A DNA stretch of 43,592 nucleotides from Equadaptatus sp045642025 (GCA_045642025.1 JAZUIB010000059.1:1-43592); one strand, 5' to 3'. Positions 1 through 7,506 are shown, counted from the stretch's first letter. The notes: generated by a model not told the origin, from the sequence alone. Numbers and translations: made by a program.

Positions 1-213
1 TTGGAAATGGTAAATGAAATTTCAGAGCTTCGCAAAAAAGGTTTCACAGATGATGAAATAATTGAGACTGTAATTCAGGTTGCAAAGATGAATGGTTTTG
101 AAGGAGAGTTGCGATATTCAAAGAAAGAAATTAACAGCGTGCTTGAAAAACTTCCGAAAGAGGTTGAAAGCAAATTGAATGATAAAAACAAACAAACTGA
201 AAATGATGACTGA
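1..213 (+). CDS. Small hypothetical protein, possibly 5'-truncated by the window edge
   Basis: The frame is open from the first base of the window, so the true start may lie upstream; internal candidates are TTG at 1 and ATG at 7. The product is about 70 residues, highly charged, rich in Lys and Glu, with predicted helical character and no membrane segment or cysteine motif. Its TGA stop overlaps the start codons of the next gene, the compact packing usual in phage-type gene runs. I do not recognise a family. Low GC matches the rest of the mobile region. Confidence 0.5.
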   Translation: MEMVNEISELRKKGFTDDEIIETVIQVAKMNGFEGELRYSKKEINSVLEKLPKEVESKLNDKNKQTENDD

Positions 214-547
214 ACACAACTGTGTTGAAAACAAAACAGAGAGCAACAAAGAGACGGACAGAAAAAGTATTACGCGGGTTATGTCTCATTTTTGTGTAGC
301 TGATTGCGCCTGTTGCAAAATACCATCGTATGTTTATTGTGTTAGTAATGAAGCAAACAAGTCGTTGTTTTTTGTTTTGTGTCCACGGTGCGGGCAGCGC
401 TCTCCTTTGCACGTTGACCTGTTAATTACCATCCGAAATTGGAATGATAAGCAACATTCATTTGAAGATGAAAATGAGGTTGACGGAGCAAATTATTCAA
501 AACGTGTAACGAAAAGTAAGTTTCATAATTCTATTGGAAATAAATGA
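203..547 (+). CDS. Small zinc-ribbon protein, Lar-like
   Basis: About 114 residues. The start is taken at ATG 203 (206 is equally possible) because either overlaps the upstream stop, although the frame is open back to 179. The middle carries two cysteine pairs: CACC in an N-terminal knuckle and CPRCGQRSP about 30 residues later, followed by an I-x-x-WN segment. This order (Cys pair, beta strands, C-x2-CG-x-R-S/G-P, then a helix ending in WN) resembles phage and mobile-element Lar-type restriction-alleviation zinc ribbons. Family knowledge gives an anti-restriction role for Lar itself, but many relatives are uncharacterised. No strong ribosome binding site is visible, so translation may depend on coupling to the upstream frame. 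Confidence 0.45.
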   Translation: MMTEHNCVENKTESNKETDRKSITRVMSHFCVADCACCKIPSYVYCVSNEANKSLFFVLCPRCGQRSPLHVDLLITIRNWNDKQHSFEDENEVDGANYSKRVTKSKFHNSIGNK

Positions 548-562
548 TAGGAGATGAAGTCA

Positions 563-1039
563 ATGAGCAACGAGTACAAAAATCAACGTTATAATGATTT
601 TATGAAGCCTGTAGCAAACAAGCTAAAAGAGAAATATCCGTCTGTAATCGGACACATTGATACGGAAAAAATTCTCTTTGTTGTGGTTGATGGAACCGCA
701 CCGAAAATTGAAGATCACATTTTTAGCGCAACGGATCTTTTCAAGAGCGTTAAAGTGTCCAAAATGCCTTTGGCTTTGACAGAAATAATTTATCAAGAAA
801 GCGAGCATTGTTATTTTTGGAAAATTGAATTTAAATCATGGCTGTTTGATCGTTATGGATATAATGTCATCACATCATTGCTCTATCATTGTCTCAGATG
901 TATCTCTACAAAGGGAACGATTATTCAACCTGATCGCTTCGGGTGGTCAGAGTTAATGGAACATCTTCCGTCAAATTGGTATAATCCTGATGCTTCGGAT
1001 TGTCCCGATATATTGAAAGACAATATCCTTCAAGGTTAA
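563..1039 (+). CDS. Phage putative-metallopeptidase-like protein with degenerate active site
   Basis: The start is set at ATG 563, nine bases after GGAG at 550-553; ATG 554 would sit directly against that site. The 158-residue protein has a mixed N-terminal domain, then a helix containing YHCLRCI, then a Pro/Asp segment and the sequence WSELMEH. In the phage putative metallopeptidase family (PF18894 as I recall it) the equivalent helix normally reads like YHELRHI, with HExxH binding zinc. Here both the glutamate and the second histidine appear to be cysteines, so hydrolysis is unlikely unless the metal site was rebuilt. The assignment rests on pattern memory only; it could be an unrelated small element protein. 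Confidence 0.4.
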   Translation: MSNEYKNQRYNDFMKPVANKLKEKYPSVIGHIDTEKILFVVVDGTAPKIEDHIFSATDLFKSVKVSKMPLALTEIIYQESEHCYFWKIEFKSWLFDRYGYNVITSLLYHCLRCISTKGTIIQPDRFGWSELMEHLPSNWYNPDASDCPDILKDNILQG

Positions 1040-1042
1040 GCC

Positions 1043-1876
1043 ATGATAGCCCGCGTATTTCCTGTCAAAACATCGGTAACGCCGATAGATGAATATGCTT
1101 TTGTTGGCTTCCCTCCGTTTAAAGAATTTTTACCGGAAGATATAACTGAAATTCATGTCAGTTGCACATTTACGTGGGACAAATTAAAAGCAGAAGAAAT
1201 TGCCGAAGCTTGGAACAGTATCAAGGTTGCGCCAGTTAAGCTTGGCGGTGTTGCGTATAATTCTCCGACAGAAGAATTTACGCCGGGGTTATATATGAAG
1301 AAAGGTTACACGATAACAAGCCGAGGTTGCAATAATCATTGTTGGTTCTGTCTCGTTCCTGAACGTGAAGGTTATTTGAGAGAGTTAGAAATAAAAGAAG
1401 GCAATCTCTTACAGGACAATAATCTGTTGCAGTGCAGTGACGAGCATATACGTAACGTTTTTGCGATGCTGAAAACACAAAAGGAAACACAACTTGTCGG
1501 AGGCATCGAAGCAAAAAAACTTAAAGATTGGCATTGTGAACTGATGGCTGATTCAAAAATCAGCAAAGTATGGTTTGCTTACGATACCCCAGACGATTTA
1601 GAGCCTTTGATTGAGGCATCAAAACTGCTTAAAGCACAAAAAGATTGGTACCGGTGGTGGAAATGCGGATGTTATTGTCTTGTAGGTTATCCGAATGACA
1701 CGATAGAAAAAGCAGAAGAACGTTTATTGACAGCTTTGAAACTTGGCTTCTCACCCTTCGCAATGTTTTACCGTGATCCTGAAAACAAACAGATTAAAAC
1801 AAAAGAGTGGGCAAATTTTCAACGCTCTTGGTGCAGAGAAGCGGCAATTAACGCCACACGCAGACGAATAATATAG
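1043..1876 (+). CDS. Radical SAM protein of phage/mobile-element type
   Basis: 277 residues. The cluster-binding motif is C96-x3-C100-x2-C103 (CNNHCWFC), the canonical radical SAM 4Fe-4S site. Upstream is a domain beginning with an ARVFP segment and containing HVSCTFTW; downstream are GGIEAKKL, an AYDTPDD segment and a further Cys-containing stretch (CGCYCLVGYP) consistent with the partial TIM barrel. Proteins of this layout are common in prophages and integrative elements of Firmicutes-like anaerobes; their substrate is unknown to me. It lies three bases after the metallopeptidase-like gene and thirteen before the next, and probably belongs to one transcript ending after topB. Family call is firm, function is not. 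Confidence 0.8.
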   Translation: MIARVFPVKTSVTPIDEYAFVGFPPFKEFLPEDITEIHVSCTFTWDKLKAEEIAEAWNSIKVAPVKLGGVAYNSPTEEFTPGLYMKKGYTITSRGCNNHCWFCLVPEREGYLRELEIKEGNLLQDNNLLQCSDEHIRNVFAMLKTQKETQLVGGIEAKKLKDWHCELMADSKISKVWFAYDTPDDLEPLIEASKLLKAQKDWYRWWKCGCYCLVGYPNDTIEKAEERLLTALKLGFSPFAMFYRDPENKQIKTKEWANFQRSWCREAAINATRRRII

Positions 1877-1888
1877 GAAGGTGAAACA

Positions 1889-1908
1889 ATGACAAATAGA
1901 GAATGGCT
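1889..1908 (+). repeat. 20-base direct repeat, copy 1 of the duplicated module
   Basis: The first 20 bases of the MTNREWL gene are identical to positions 2141-2160. The offset of 252 bases is exactly 84 codons, so the repeat marks an in-frame internal duplication, not a second gene. Confidence 0.9.
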
Positions 1909-2314
1909 GAACACTTTGAGCGATGAGGAATTGGCAAAAACATTGAATTTATTTTGTCCTAATATTTGTGTAACGGCAATTATAAGCGATAGTTTATATC
2001 CGTTTAATGAAGAATTCTGTAATCAACATAAACCGTGTGAAAATTGTTTGGCAACTTGGCTTAGAGCTATACACACAACATGTTTTGATGTTGATGGTCT
2101 GCCTATCAATGTATCTGTACGTTGTGAAAACAATCAACTAATGACAAATAGAGAATGGCTTACCCAAATGACAGATGAGGAGCTGATAACATTTTTGTTT
2201 GAAATGTCTGATAGTTGTCCTGTACCAAATTACAAGAATTGTGATGATCAATATGAAACGTGTGAGGAATGCTTTGCAGCTTGGTTCAAAGCTGAGCATA
2301 AGGAGGTTAAATAA
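1889..2314 (+). CDS. Cysteine-rich mobile-element protein built from two MTNREWL modules
   Basis: 141 residues in two halves, each beginning MTNREWL, continuing with a D-E-E-L helix, then spaced cysteines and a closing C-x2-C-x-(A/F)-x-W segment with a following A-x-H. The second module starts at residue 85. Single-module versions are frequent small genes next to topoisomerase and radical SAM genes in phage-like elements of anaerobes; the cysteine spacing suggests metal binding. The start follows a good AGGAAGGTG site. The stop shares a base with the topB start (TAATG), implying translational coupling. Function unknown. Confidence 0.7.
   Translation: MTNREWLNTLSDEELAKTLNLFCPNICVTAIISDSLYPFNEEFCNQHKPCENCLATWLRAIHTTCFDVDGLPINVSVRCENNQLMTNREWLTQMTDEELITFLFEMSDSCPVPNYKNCDDQYETCEECFAAWFKAEHKEVK
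2141..2160 (+). repeat. 20-base direct repeat, copy 2 of the duplicated module
   Basis: Identical to 1889-1908. It begins with ATG, so internal initiation at 2141 could also yield a single-module protein, although no good ribosome binding site precedes it. Confidence 0.9.
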
Positions 2315-4335
2315 TGAGACGTATTTTTATTTGTGAAAAAGCAAGTCTCGCTCAGACTGTTGCCGATGGTCTCTCTGGCAGCCGAAGTAAAAGTGACGGC
2401 AGTATAATCGTAGGCGATGATGTCGTAACTTGGTCGCACGGGCACATTCTTCAACTTCTCGAACCTCAGGACTATGACGAAAAATATAAGAAATGGGATG
2501 TTAATGTTCTTCCGATTATCCCTGATGAGTGGAAATACAAAATCACAGATACCGCCACCTATAAAAAAATTTCCTCTCTTATAAAAGAGTGTAGAAAATC
2601 AAACGGCGTGATTGTTAATGTCGGTGATGCTGACCGAGAAGGTCAGCTTCTCATCGACGAAATATTTATGCACGAAGGTATAAATCTTAACACAAGCGGA
2701 GCGTCAATTCTTCGTTTGTACATTACCGATCCGACGGTTGAAGGTGTAAAAAAATCTCTTGCTGCTATGAAACAAAACTCTGATCCTGAATGCCGTGGCA
2801 GTTCCAACGCAGCTGTAACACGCAGTAAAACAGACTGGATAGTTGGTATGTCCGGAACTAGACTTTTATCCTGCACCTCAAAAGTAACCGAGCATGTCGG
2901 CCGTGTTCAGCTGCCGACACTTGCCCTTATCGTTAAACGGGATCTTGAGATAGACAATTTTGTACCAAAGCCGTTCTATGAATTGAAGGCTTGGGTAGAA
3001 ACAAGCTCCGGAAAATTTGTAATGCAGTGGTATCCGACAGAGGACTGGAGTGGACTTGATGATGCCGGAAGAATAATCAGCCGCGAGCTGCTGAACGAAA
3101 TGATAAGAAAACTCAACGGCGAGTCAGGTAACATAACAAAGTTTGAGCACAAACAGGCAAATAAAGGTCAGCCGCTTCCCCATGATCTTTCGACCTTGCA
3201 GGTTGAAGCGTCCAAAAAATATGGTTATTCCGCAAAGCAGACATTGGATATTTTGCAGAAGCTTTACGAGAAAAAACTCACTACTTACCCACGCTCTGAT
3301 TGTGCATACCTTCCGAACTCAATGTTTGAAGAAAAAGACAAGATTTTGGATGGCATCTTTATCCAACTCGACCAACTTCTTTCGTTTAAAGGGCTTCTAC
3401 AGATGGGGTTAAAAACAAAGGCATGGAACGACAGTAAAGTAGCCGAGCATTTTGGCATAATTCCTACCGGCAGCACCGGAAGTATGACAGACGACGAAAC
3501 AAAGATATATCTGCTTGTCGCAAAAAGATTTTTGGCACAATTTCTTCCGGCACAGCTATTCAATACAGCCGAAGCAGAGGCGCTCATCAGCGGCGAAGTA
3601 TTCAAAACGAAAACAAAAAAATGTGTCCTCGAAGGCTGGCATGCTCTGTATAAAAATGATGAAGACGATGAAAAGCCGGATGAGGCAGAAACCTCGGCAG
3701 CCAATCTTCCGGAACTTGGAAAAGGACAGAACTGCCGCATAGAAGATCTCAAAATAGAAGAAAAGAAAACTACTCCACCGGAGCGCTTCACAGAGGGCAG
3801 CATAATTCAGGCAATGTGCAACATATATAAATATGTAGATGACCCTGAACTGAAAGAGCAGCTCAAAGAAGAAGGAATAGGAACAGCAGCTACCCGTGCC
3901 GGAATTATTGAGAACCTCAAAATCAGAGGAGATCTTGAACTGAAAAAGAAAGCTCTTATCTCTACTGACAAAGCGAAACAGCGTGTAGCGGAAGCTCCGG
4001 AAGATCTGAAATCCATAGTCATGACAGCGTTATGGGAAAAAGACTTGAAGCGCATTGAGAAAAATGAGCTGACACAGGAAGCCTTCCTGAAACATCTTAT
4101 TGAATGGTTCAAAAACATTAAAGAAGAAAGGCTCCGCACACATCGCGTAGTGAGCAGTGCGGAAAAATTCGGGAATAAGTTTACAAAAAGCTCCTCAACT
4201 ACAAAAACAGGCAGCAAATGTCCGAAGTGCAAAGGAGCTTTGATGCCGATGAACGGCAAATACGGCAAATTTTGGAAATGCCCGCACTGTAACTGCAACT
4301 TTAAAGATAAAAACGGCAAGCCGGTAACGAAATAA
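2314..4335 (+). CDS. topB: DNA topoisomerase III (type IA)
   Basis: 673 residues. The N-terminal TOPRIM domain has FICEKASLA with the catalytic Glu and GDADREGQ with the metal-binding Asp pair. The active-site tyrosine is Tyr325 in TTYPRSDC. The central domains include GIGTAATRAGII, typical of the family. A C-terminal zinc ribbon contains CPKC and CPHC about 30 residues from the end. The enzyme relaxes and decatenates DNA by single-strand passage and is often carried by conjugative elements and large phages, where it probably helps resolve replication or transfer intermediates. The start overlaps the upstream stop by one base. Because the neighbours are mobile-element genes, this is probably the element's copy, not the host's housekeeping topoisomerase. 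Confidence 0.93.
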   Translation: MRRIFICEKASLAQTVADGLSGSRSKSDGSIIVGDDVVTWSHGHILQLLEPQDYDEKYKKWDVNVLPIIPDEWKYKITDTATYKKISSLIKECRKSNGVIVNVGDADREGQLLIDEIFMHEGINLNTSGASILRLYITDPTVEGVKKSLAAMKQNSDPECRGSSNAAVTRSKTDWIVGMSGTRLLSCTSKVTEHVGRVQLPTLALIVKRDLEIDNFVPKPFYELKAWVETSSGKFVMQWYPTEDWSGLDDAGRIISRELLNEMIRKLNGESGNITKFEHKQANKGQPLPHDLSTLQVEASKKYGYSAKQTLDILQKLYEKKLTTYPRSDCAYLPNSMFEEKDKILDGIFIQLDQLLSFKGLLQMGLKTKAWNDSKVAEHFGIIPTGSTGSMTDDETKIYLLVAKRFLAQFLPAQLFNTAEAEALISGEVFKTKTKKCVLEGWHALYKNDEDDEKPDEAETSAANLPELGKGQNCRIEDLKIEEKKTTPPERFTEGSIIQAMCNIYKYVDDPELKEQLKEEGIGTAATRAGIIENLKIRGDLELKKKALISTDKAKQRVAEAPEDLKSIVMTALWEKDLKRIEKNELTQEAFLKHLIEWFKNIKEERLRTHRVVSSAEKFGNKFTKSSSTTKTGSKCPKCKGALMPMNGKYGKFWKCPHCNCNFKDKNGKPVTK

Positions 4336-4339
4336 ATTG

Positions 4340-4438
4340 TTTCTCTAACATAAATAAGTTGCAAAAATGTTTCTGTGTCAGAAATAAATAACATTTCTTT
4401 GACAGAAACAAGAATTAAAAATATTTCTTTAACAGAAA
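4340..4438. repeat. Four iterated 15-base dyads, TTTCT-N5-AGAAA type
   Basis: Four related sites lie at 4340-4354, 4370-4384, 4394-4408 and 4424-4438. The second is a perfect palindrome with a three-base centre (TTTCTG/CAGAAA); the third and fourth share TTTCTTTRACAGAAA; the first is degenerate on its right side. Start-to-start spacing is 30, 24 and 30 bases. They sit directly upstream of a promoter for the HTH/AT-hook gene, so operator sites for that regulator are the simplest reading; replication iterons are an alternative. Confidence 0.75.
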
Positions 4439-4440
4439 TA

Positions 4441-4472
4441 AAACAGGGGATTTTTTACATCTCCTGTTTTTT
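4441..4472 (+). terminator. Rho-independent terminator after topB
   Basis: AAACAGGGGA pairs with TCTCCTGTTT (one G-T pair) around a nine-base loop and runs into a tract of T. It ends the topB transcript. The -35 element of the following gene lies inside its loop. Confidence 0.75.
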
Positions 4473-4482
4473 GTGTTATATT
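4454..4482 (+). promoter_or_regulatory. Sigma70-type promoter for the HTH/AT-hook gene
   Basis: TTTACA at 4454-4459 and TATATT at 4477-4482 are separated by 17 bases. It overlaps the topB terminator and starts 16 bases after the last dyad, a geometry compatible with control by proteins bound at the dyads. Confidence 0.6.
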
Positions 4483-4513
4483 ATGAACCGTTTTACAGGA
4501 GGAGATGACTTCA

Positions 4514-5041
4514 ATGTACTACGTCAACTGGAAGATACTCAATAAAGCTATGAAAGAGAAGAATTTGGATGATCAGATGCTTGCAGACAAATTAGATGTT
4601 CCTCGAACACGTATTGTTATGTGGCGCTATAGAAAATCCGGACCCCAAAGGAAAGGATCAGAGTTGTTGTTAGATAAGCTTTGTCAAATTCTTGATGTAG
4701 ATAAATCAAGGGTTTTGAGAGAACCGAATATTCCCCCGAAAACTTTATATGAAGATTTACTTGAAGCTATGTATTCTACTGTAAAACTTGCAAATATTGT
4801 TGAAAATTATGATGATATATTTCAGGAAGCTTTAGGTAAAGATGGTTTTAGTAAGTTACGCAATGCGATTGAATGTGTAAGAGTTTCTACGGCGAGAGCA
4901 TATATGGTTTTTGAAGGCAATCGGGACAGCTATTTTGATGGTTCAGAGGGTAGCTTGAACGAGGGTGGTTTTAAAAGAAAACGTGGCAGACCCAAAAAAG
5001 CTCCAACGACAGTCGGAGACGGTGAAGAAATTGCCGGATAA
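4514..5041 (+). CDS. HTH DNA-binding protein with C-terminal AT-hook
   Basis: The start is placed at ATG 4514 because AGGAGG/GGAG at 4497-4504 is correctly spaced for it; ATG 4505 is too close. The 175-residue product has an N-terminal helix-turn-helix of the Cro/C1 kind (about residues 5-70, with QMLADKLDVPRTRI as the likely recognition region), a helical middle, and near the C-terminus KRKRGRPKK at about residues 154-162, a textbook AT-hook (GRP core flanked by basic residues). AT-hooks bind the minor groove of AT-rich DNA. The AT-rich dyad array just upstream is the obvious candidate target, giving autoregulation; this is inference. Likely an element repressor or replication/partition regulator. 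Confidence 0.7.
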   Translation: MYYVNWKILNKAMKEKNLDDQMLADKLDVPRTRIVMWRYRKSGPQRKGSELLLDKLCQILDVDKSRVLREPNIPPKTLYEDLLEAMYSTVKLANIVENYDDIFQEALGKDGFSKLRNAIECVRVSTARAYMVFEGNRDSYFDGSEGSLNEGGFKRKRGRPKKAPTTVGDGEEIAG

Positions 5042-5157
5042 ATGCAAGGCAAGCCGGAGTTGAATTTGTAGAAAAAGAGGATACATTTTTCCATTCTCAA
5101 AAGGGCTGTGCCTTAACATACGTCAATTTGTAGAGGTAATGGAAGGAGACAGATTAT

Positions 5158-5586
5158 ATGTGTGTGTGTAATATAAAGTTATTGTGCTTCATTGTAAAAT
5201 ACAAAAAAATAAGTGCAATTTTAATGGCTTTACTATGCTCAATTGTAGGTATAGTATCGGTTTATTTTGATAATAAAATTATTTCTTGTTTATTTATAGT
5301 TTTGTCTTTTTTTGTCACTATAGGATCAATTTGTATACCAACTACATATAAAAAACATGTTAAAAAAAATGATTGGGTAAGAGATGAAACTACTGGTAAA
5401 TATACATTAACCATTCCCGCAAAGGAGCATGGATTTGGGAAAAACTGTAAAGCTGAGTTATATGTGTGTGACAAAAAAGGAGCCTTTAGAGCTCCGTGTA
5501 GTGATTTTGTGACCATAGACAATGACGGAAATGTCATGTATTCTGGTTTTCCAAATCCCATTGAGTGTAATGTAACTATACAATGA
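5158..5586 (+). CDS. Small membrane protein with soluble C-terminal domain, unknown function
   Basis: 142 residues, preceded by GGAAGGAG eight bases before the ATG. Two hydrophobic helices at about residues 17-37 and 42-62 anchor the protein; the remaining 80 residues look like a soluble beta-rich domain with two cysteines in the order CDKKG and APCSD. No family is recognised. It is very AT-rich, lies between the AT-hook regulator and the integrase, and is a candidate cargo gene. No signal peptide distinct from the first membrane helix is seen. Superinfection exclusion proteins have this general shape, but nothing in the sequence proves that role. Confidence 0.6.
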   Translation: MCVCNIKLLCFIVKYKKISAILMALLCSIVGIVSVYFDNKIISCLFIVLSFFVTIGSICIPTTYKKHVKKNDWVRDETTGKYTLTIPAKEHGFGKNCKAELYVCDKKGAFRAPCSDFVTIDNDGNVMYSGFPNPIECNVTIQ

Positions 5587-5667
5587 ATAGCGCCAATTGT
5601 AGATCCCCGGATTTAGGCGCAGTTGAGAGATTTTTTTAGTGGGCGGCGCTACGGCGGCGTCCTATTT

Positions 5668-6837
5668 TTATCTATTTTTAACGAGTTTCTCTACGTCCTT
5701 TAATTTTTTATCCGGAGCTAAGTGAGCATAACGAAGTGTCATTTTTATATCTGAATGGGTCATCAATTCACGTACTGTGTTCAGTTCTACGCCGTCCATT
5801 ACTAACTGTGAAGCAAAGTTGTGACGCAAATCATGAAACCGTAAATCTTCAATCTGTGCAATCTTTTTAAGTTTTTTCCAAAGCTTTGTTATATTCTTAT
5901 ATCTTGTTTTTGTTTTTGGATTTACAAAAACAAAATTATCACAATCAACGCATCTTGTAGGAGAGTTTTTCAATGTCAGCAAAGCATTTTTTGCTTCACT
6001 GTTCATTGGCACAGTTTTATGTGTCTTGTTTTTTGCAGTTGAAGCTCGCAGTGTAATCTGTTGATGGTTGAAATCAAGATCGTCCCATTGAAGTGATAAT
6101 AAAGCTGTAAGTCTTATTCCTGTATTTAATTCTGTAATGATGAAGGTTTGAAAAACGAGATCAAAATTTTTAAGAGCGTTTCTCAAACGTTCTTCTTCCG
6201 TTTTGTCCAAGTAGCGTATTATAACATTGCTGTCTGTTTCCGGTTCCATCTTGATATTTTTTAGGGTAGCATTACACAAATTTCGTTTTTCTCCCCAGTT
6301 AAGCAGAGTACGTAGAGCGGAAACAGCCCTGTTACCTGTAGCTGTTTTGTGTCCGGCAGCAATAAATTTTTTTCTCCATTCCTCTGCCCAAAACAGTGTA
6401 ATGGCATTTAGTTTCATGTTTGGATCAAAGTATCGTAAAAGAATTGTAGGAATGTATTTGGAATTTGTTTTAGTGTCGGCATGTGCCGATATTAATTCTC
6501 CCAGTGTATTAACATAGCTGTGGGATACTTTCAAAGGATCTGTATCCCAATTAAATGTTGTATCTGTAATGTTAAGCCTATGAACATTATGAATGAGCAA
6601 ATTTATACTGCGATGATTAAGTTCAGATAGAGCTATCAAAGCTTTTTCTCTTGCAGTGTTGATTGTAAGATCTTTTACGGTTCCGATTGTTGTATTCCAG
6701 TTGCCGCAACACAAACACCAGCAGGCTTCCGTGTCTTTTTGTTTTTTAACATACAATCCAGTAAATTTATCGTCGTTAAAATTTCCTTCTATATCATTAT
6801 TTTGAATAGTGTTAATAAACTCCTGTGTTAGTAGCAT
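5668..6837 (-). CDS. int: Tyrosine recombinase/integrase of the mobile element
   Basis: 389 residues. The catalytic set is complete: Arg242 (TGIRLTAL), His335 and Arg338 in HDLRH, His361 (MTHSD) and the nucleophile Tyr370 (RYAHL). An N-terminal arm-binding region (about residues 1-70) contains the unusual cysteine cluster CWCLCC, followed by a SAM-like core-binding domain (about 95-185). The enzyme catalyses site-specific insertion and excision. It is transcribed towards the element interior and divergently from the small HTH gene, with the tRNA-Gly gene about 560 bases beyond its start codon; this is the usual arrangement at one end of an integrated element. Confidence 0.93.
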   Translation of the reverse strand: MLLTQEFINTIQNNDIEGNFNDDKFTGLYVKKQKDTEACWCLCCGNWNTTIGTVKDLTINTAREKALIALSELNHRSINLLIHNVHRLNITDTTFNWDTDPLKVSHSYVNTLGELISAHADTKTNSKYIPTILLRYFDPNMKLNAITLFWAEEWRKKFIAAGHKTATGNRAVSALRTLLNWGEKRNLCNATLKNIKMEPETDSNVIIRYLDKTEEERLRNALKNFDLVFQTFIITELNTGIRLTALLSLQWDDLDFNHQQITLRASTAKNKTHKTVPMNSEAKNALLTLKNSPTRCVDCDNFVFVNPKTKTRYKNITKLWKKLKKIAQIEDLRFHDLRHNFASQLVMDGVELNTVRELMTHSDIKMTLRYAHLAPDKKLKDVEKLVKNR

Positions 6838-6981
6838 GTGTTGTGCCGCCTTGTTAAAGATAGATTATTCCTTCTGGTAATATTTTACACTATTTATAAT
6901 TTCGTGCTTGACAATCAAAAAAAAATACATACAATTATACCCATAAGCGTTTTTATGATATTTTGGGAAGGAGGTGCTACT

Positions 6982-7293
6982 ATGAATATAATAGAAGAAA
7001 GGCGAAAGGCTATGGGGCTTACACAGGGTGAATTGGCAAAGTTAATTCATAAAACACAGTCATGTATTCAACGTTATGAAGCAAATGCCATTCCACGCGG
7101 AGATGTGTTAATAGCACTTGCTATAGTGTTGAATTGTTCCCCATCAGAAATTATAGACTCTATGGAGAATGCGAAAAATGTTAAAGTGGTTCAAATTCCG
7201 GTTTCAGAACTGGAAGATATGAAAACAAAGCTTAAAAAACAAGAAGAAGAGCTTAATGTTTTTCGTTCTGCTCTTAATTATCAGCAAGCTTAG
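6982..7293 (+). CDS. XRE-family HTH regulator
   Basis: The frame is open from 6838, but ATG 6982 is preceded by a near-perfect GGAAGGAGG, giving 103 residues. Residues 1-60 are a Cro/C1 helix-turn-helix (GLTQGELAKLIHKTQSCIQRYE, split here as two helices joined by the turn), and the C-terminal third is a Lys/Glu-rich coiled coil suited to dimerisation. It diverges from the integrase gene, so control of integrase expression or element maintenance is likely. A TTGACA at 6908-6913 lies upstream, but the best TATA-like hexamer is 21 bases away, longer than usual, so the promoter is uncertain. Confidence 0.8.
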   Translation: MNIIEERRKAMGLTQGELAKLIHKTQSCIQRYEANAIPRGDVLIALAIVLNCSPSEIIDSMENAKNVKVVQIPVSELEDMKTKLKKQEEELNVFRSALNYQQA

Positions 7294-7341
7294 TATGTTT
7301 TGATTTGGCATTATAGGCAAAACAAAATCGGGTGATTGGTT

Positions 7342-7370
7342 TTGACTATTTTGTGTTTTCGCTGTAATAT
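7342..7370 (+). promoter_or_regulatory. Promoter of the tRNA-Gly gene
   Basis: TTGACT at 7342-7347 and TAATAT at 7365-7370 with a 17-base spacer, 23 bases before the mature tRNA 5' end. Confidence 0.75.
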
Positions 7371-7393
7371 ATTCACCGTTGTAAGATGAGTAG

Positions 7394-7469
7394 GCGGACA
7401 TAGCTCAGTTGGTAGAGCGTCGGCTTCCCAAGCCGAATGTCGCGGGTTCGAATCCCGTTGTCCGCTCCA
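7394..7469 (+). tRNA. tRNA-Gly (anticodon CCC)
   Basis: A 76-base cloverleaf. The acceptor arms GCGGACA and TGTCCGC pair perfectly, the D arm is AGCTC...GAGC, the anticodon stem TCGGC/GCCGA encloses the loop TTCCCAA with anticodon CCC, and the T arm is CGGG-TTCGAAT-CCCG. Discriminator T and CCA are encoded. It reads GGG codons. The integrase-bearing element lies on its 5' side, whereas elements using a tRNA 3' end as attB normally lie on the 3' side, so its role as attachment site is unproven. Confidence 0.97.
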
Positions 7470-7480
7470 TTTTGAGATTG

Positions 7481-7506
7481 ATGCCTGCATAAAGCGGGCA
7501 TTTATT
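7481..7506 (+). terminator. Terminator after tRNA-Gly
   Basis: ATGCCTGC and GCGGGCAT pair (one G-T) around a five-base loop, followed by a short T-rich stretch. It separates the tRNA transcript from tig. Confidence 0.6.

Noticed and set aside
203..547. Complete anti-restriction Lar assignment as a firm function
   Set aside because: Only the zinc-ribbon pattern is visible; relatives with the same pattern have no proven activity, so it is reported as Lar-like only.
3285..4394. Two long minus-strand frames (172 and 195 residues) opposite topB
   Set aside because: Serine- and phenylalanine-rich shadow translations of a well-supported gene, without domains.
5587..5667. Attachment site or terminator around GCGCC/GGCGC and the two GGCGGCG strings
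   Set aside because: The stem is short with a long loop, the T run is displaced, and no second copy of the segment was found in the window.
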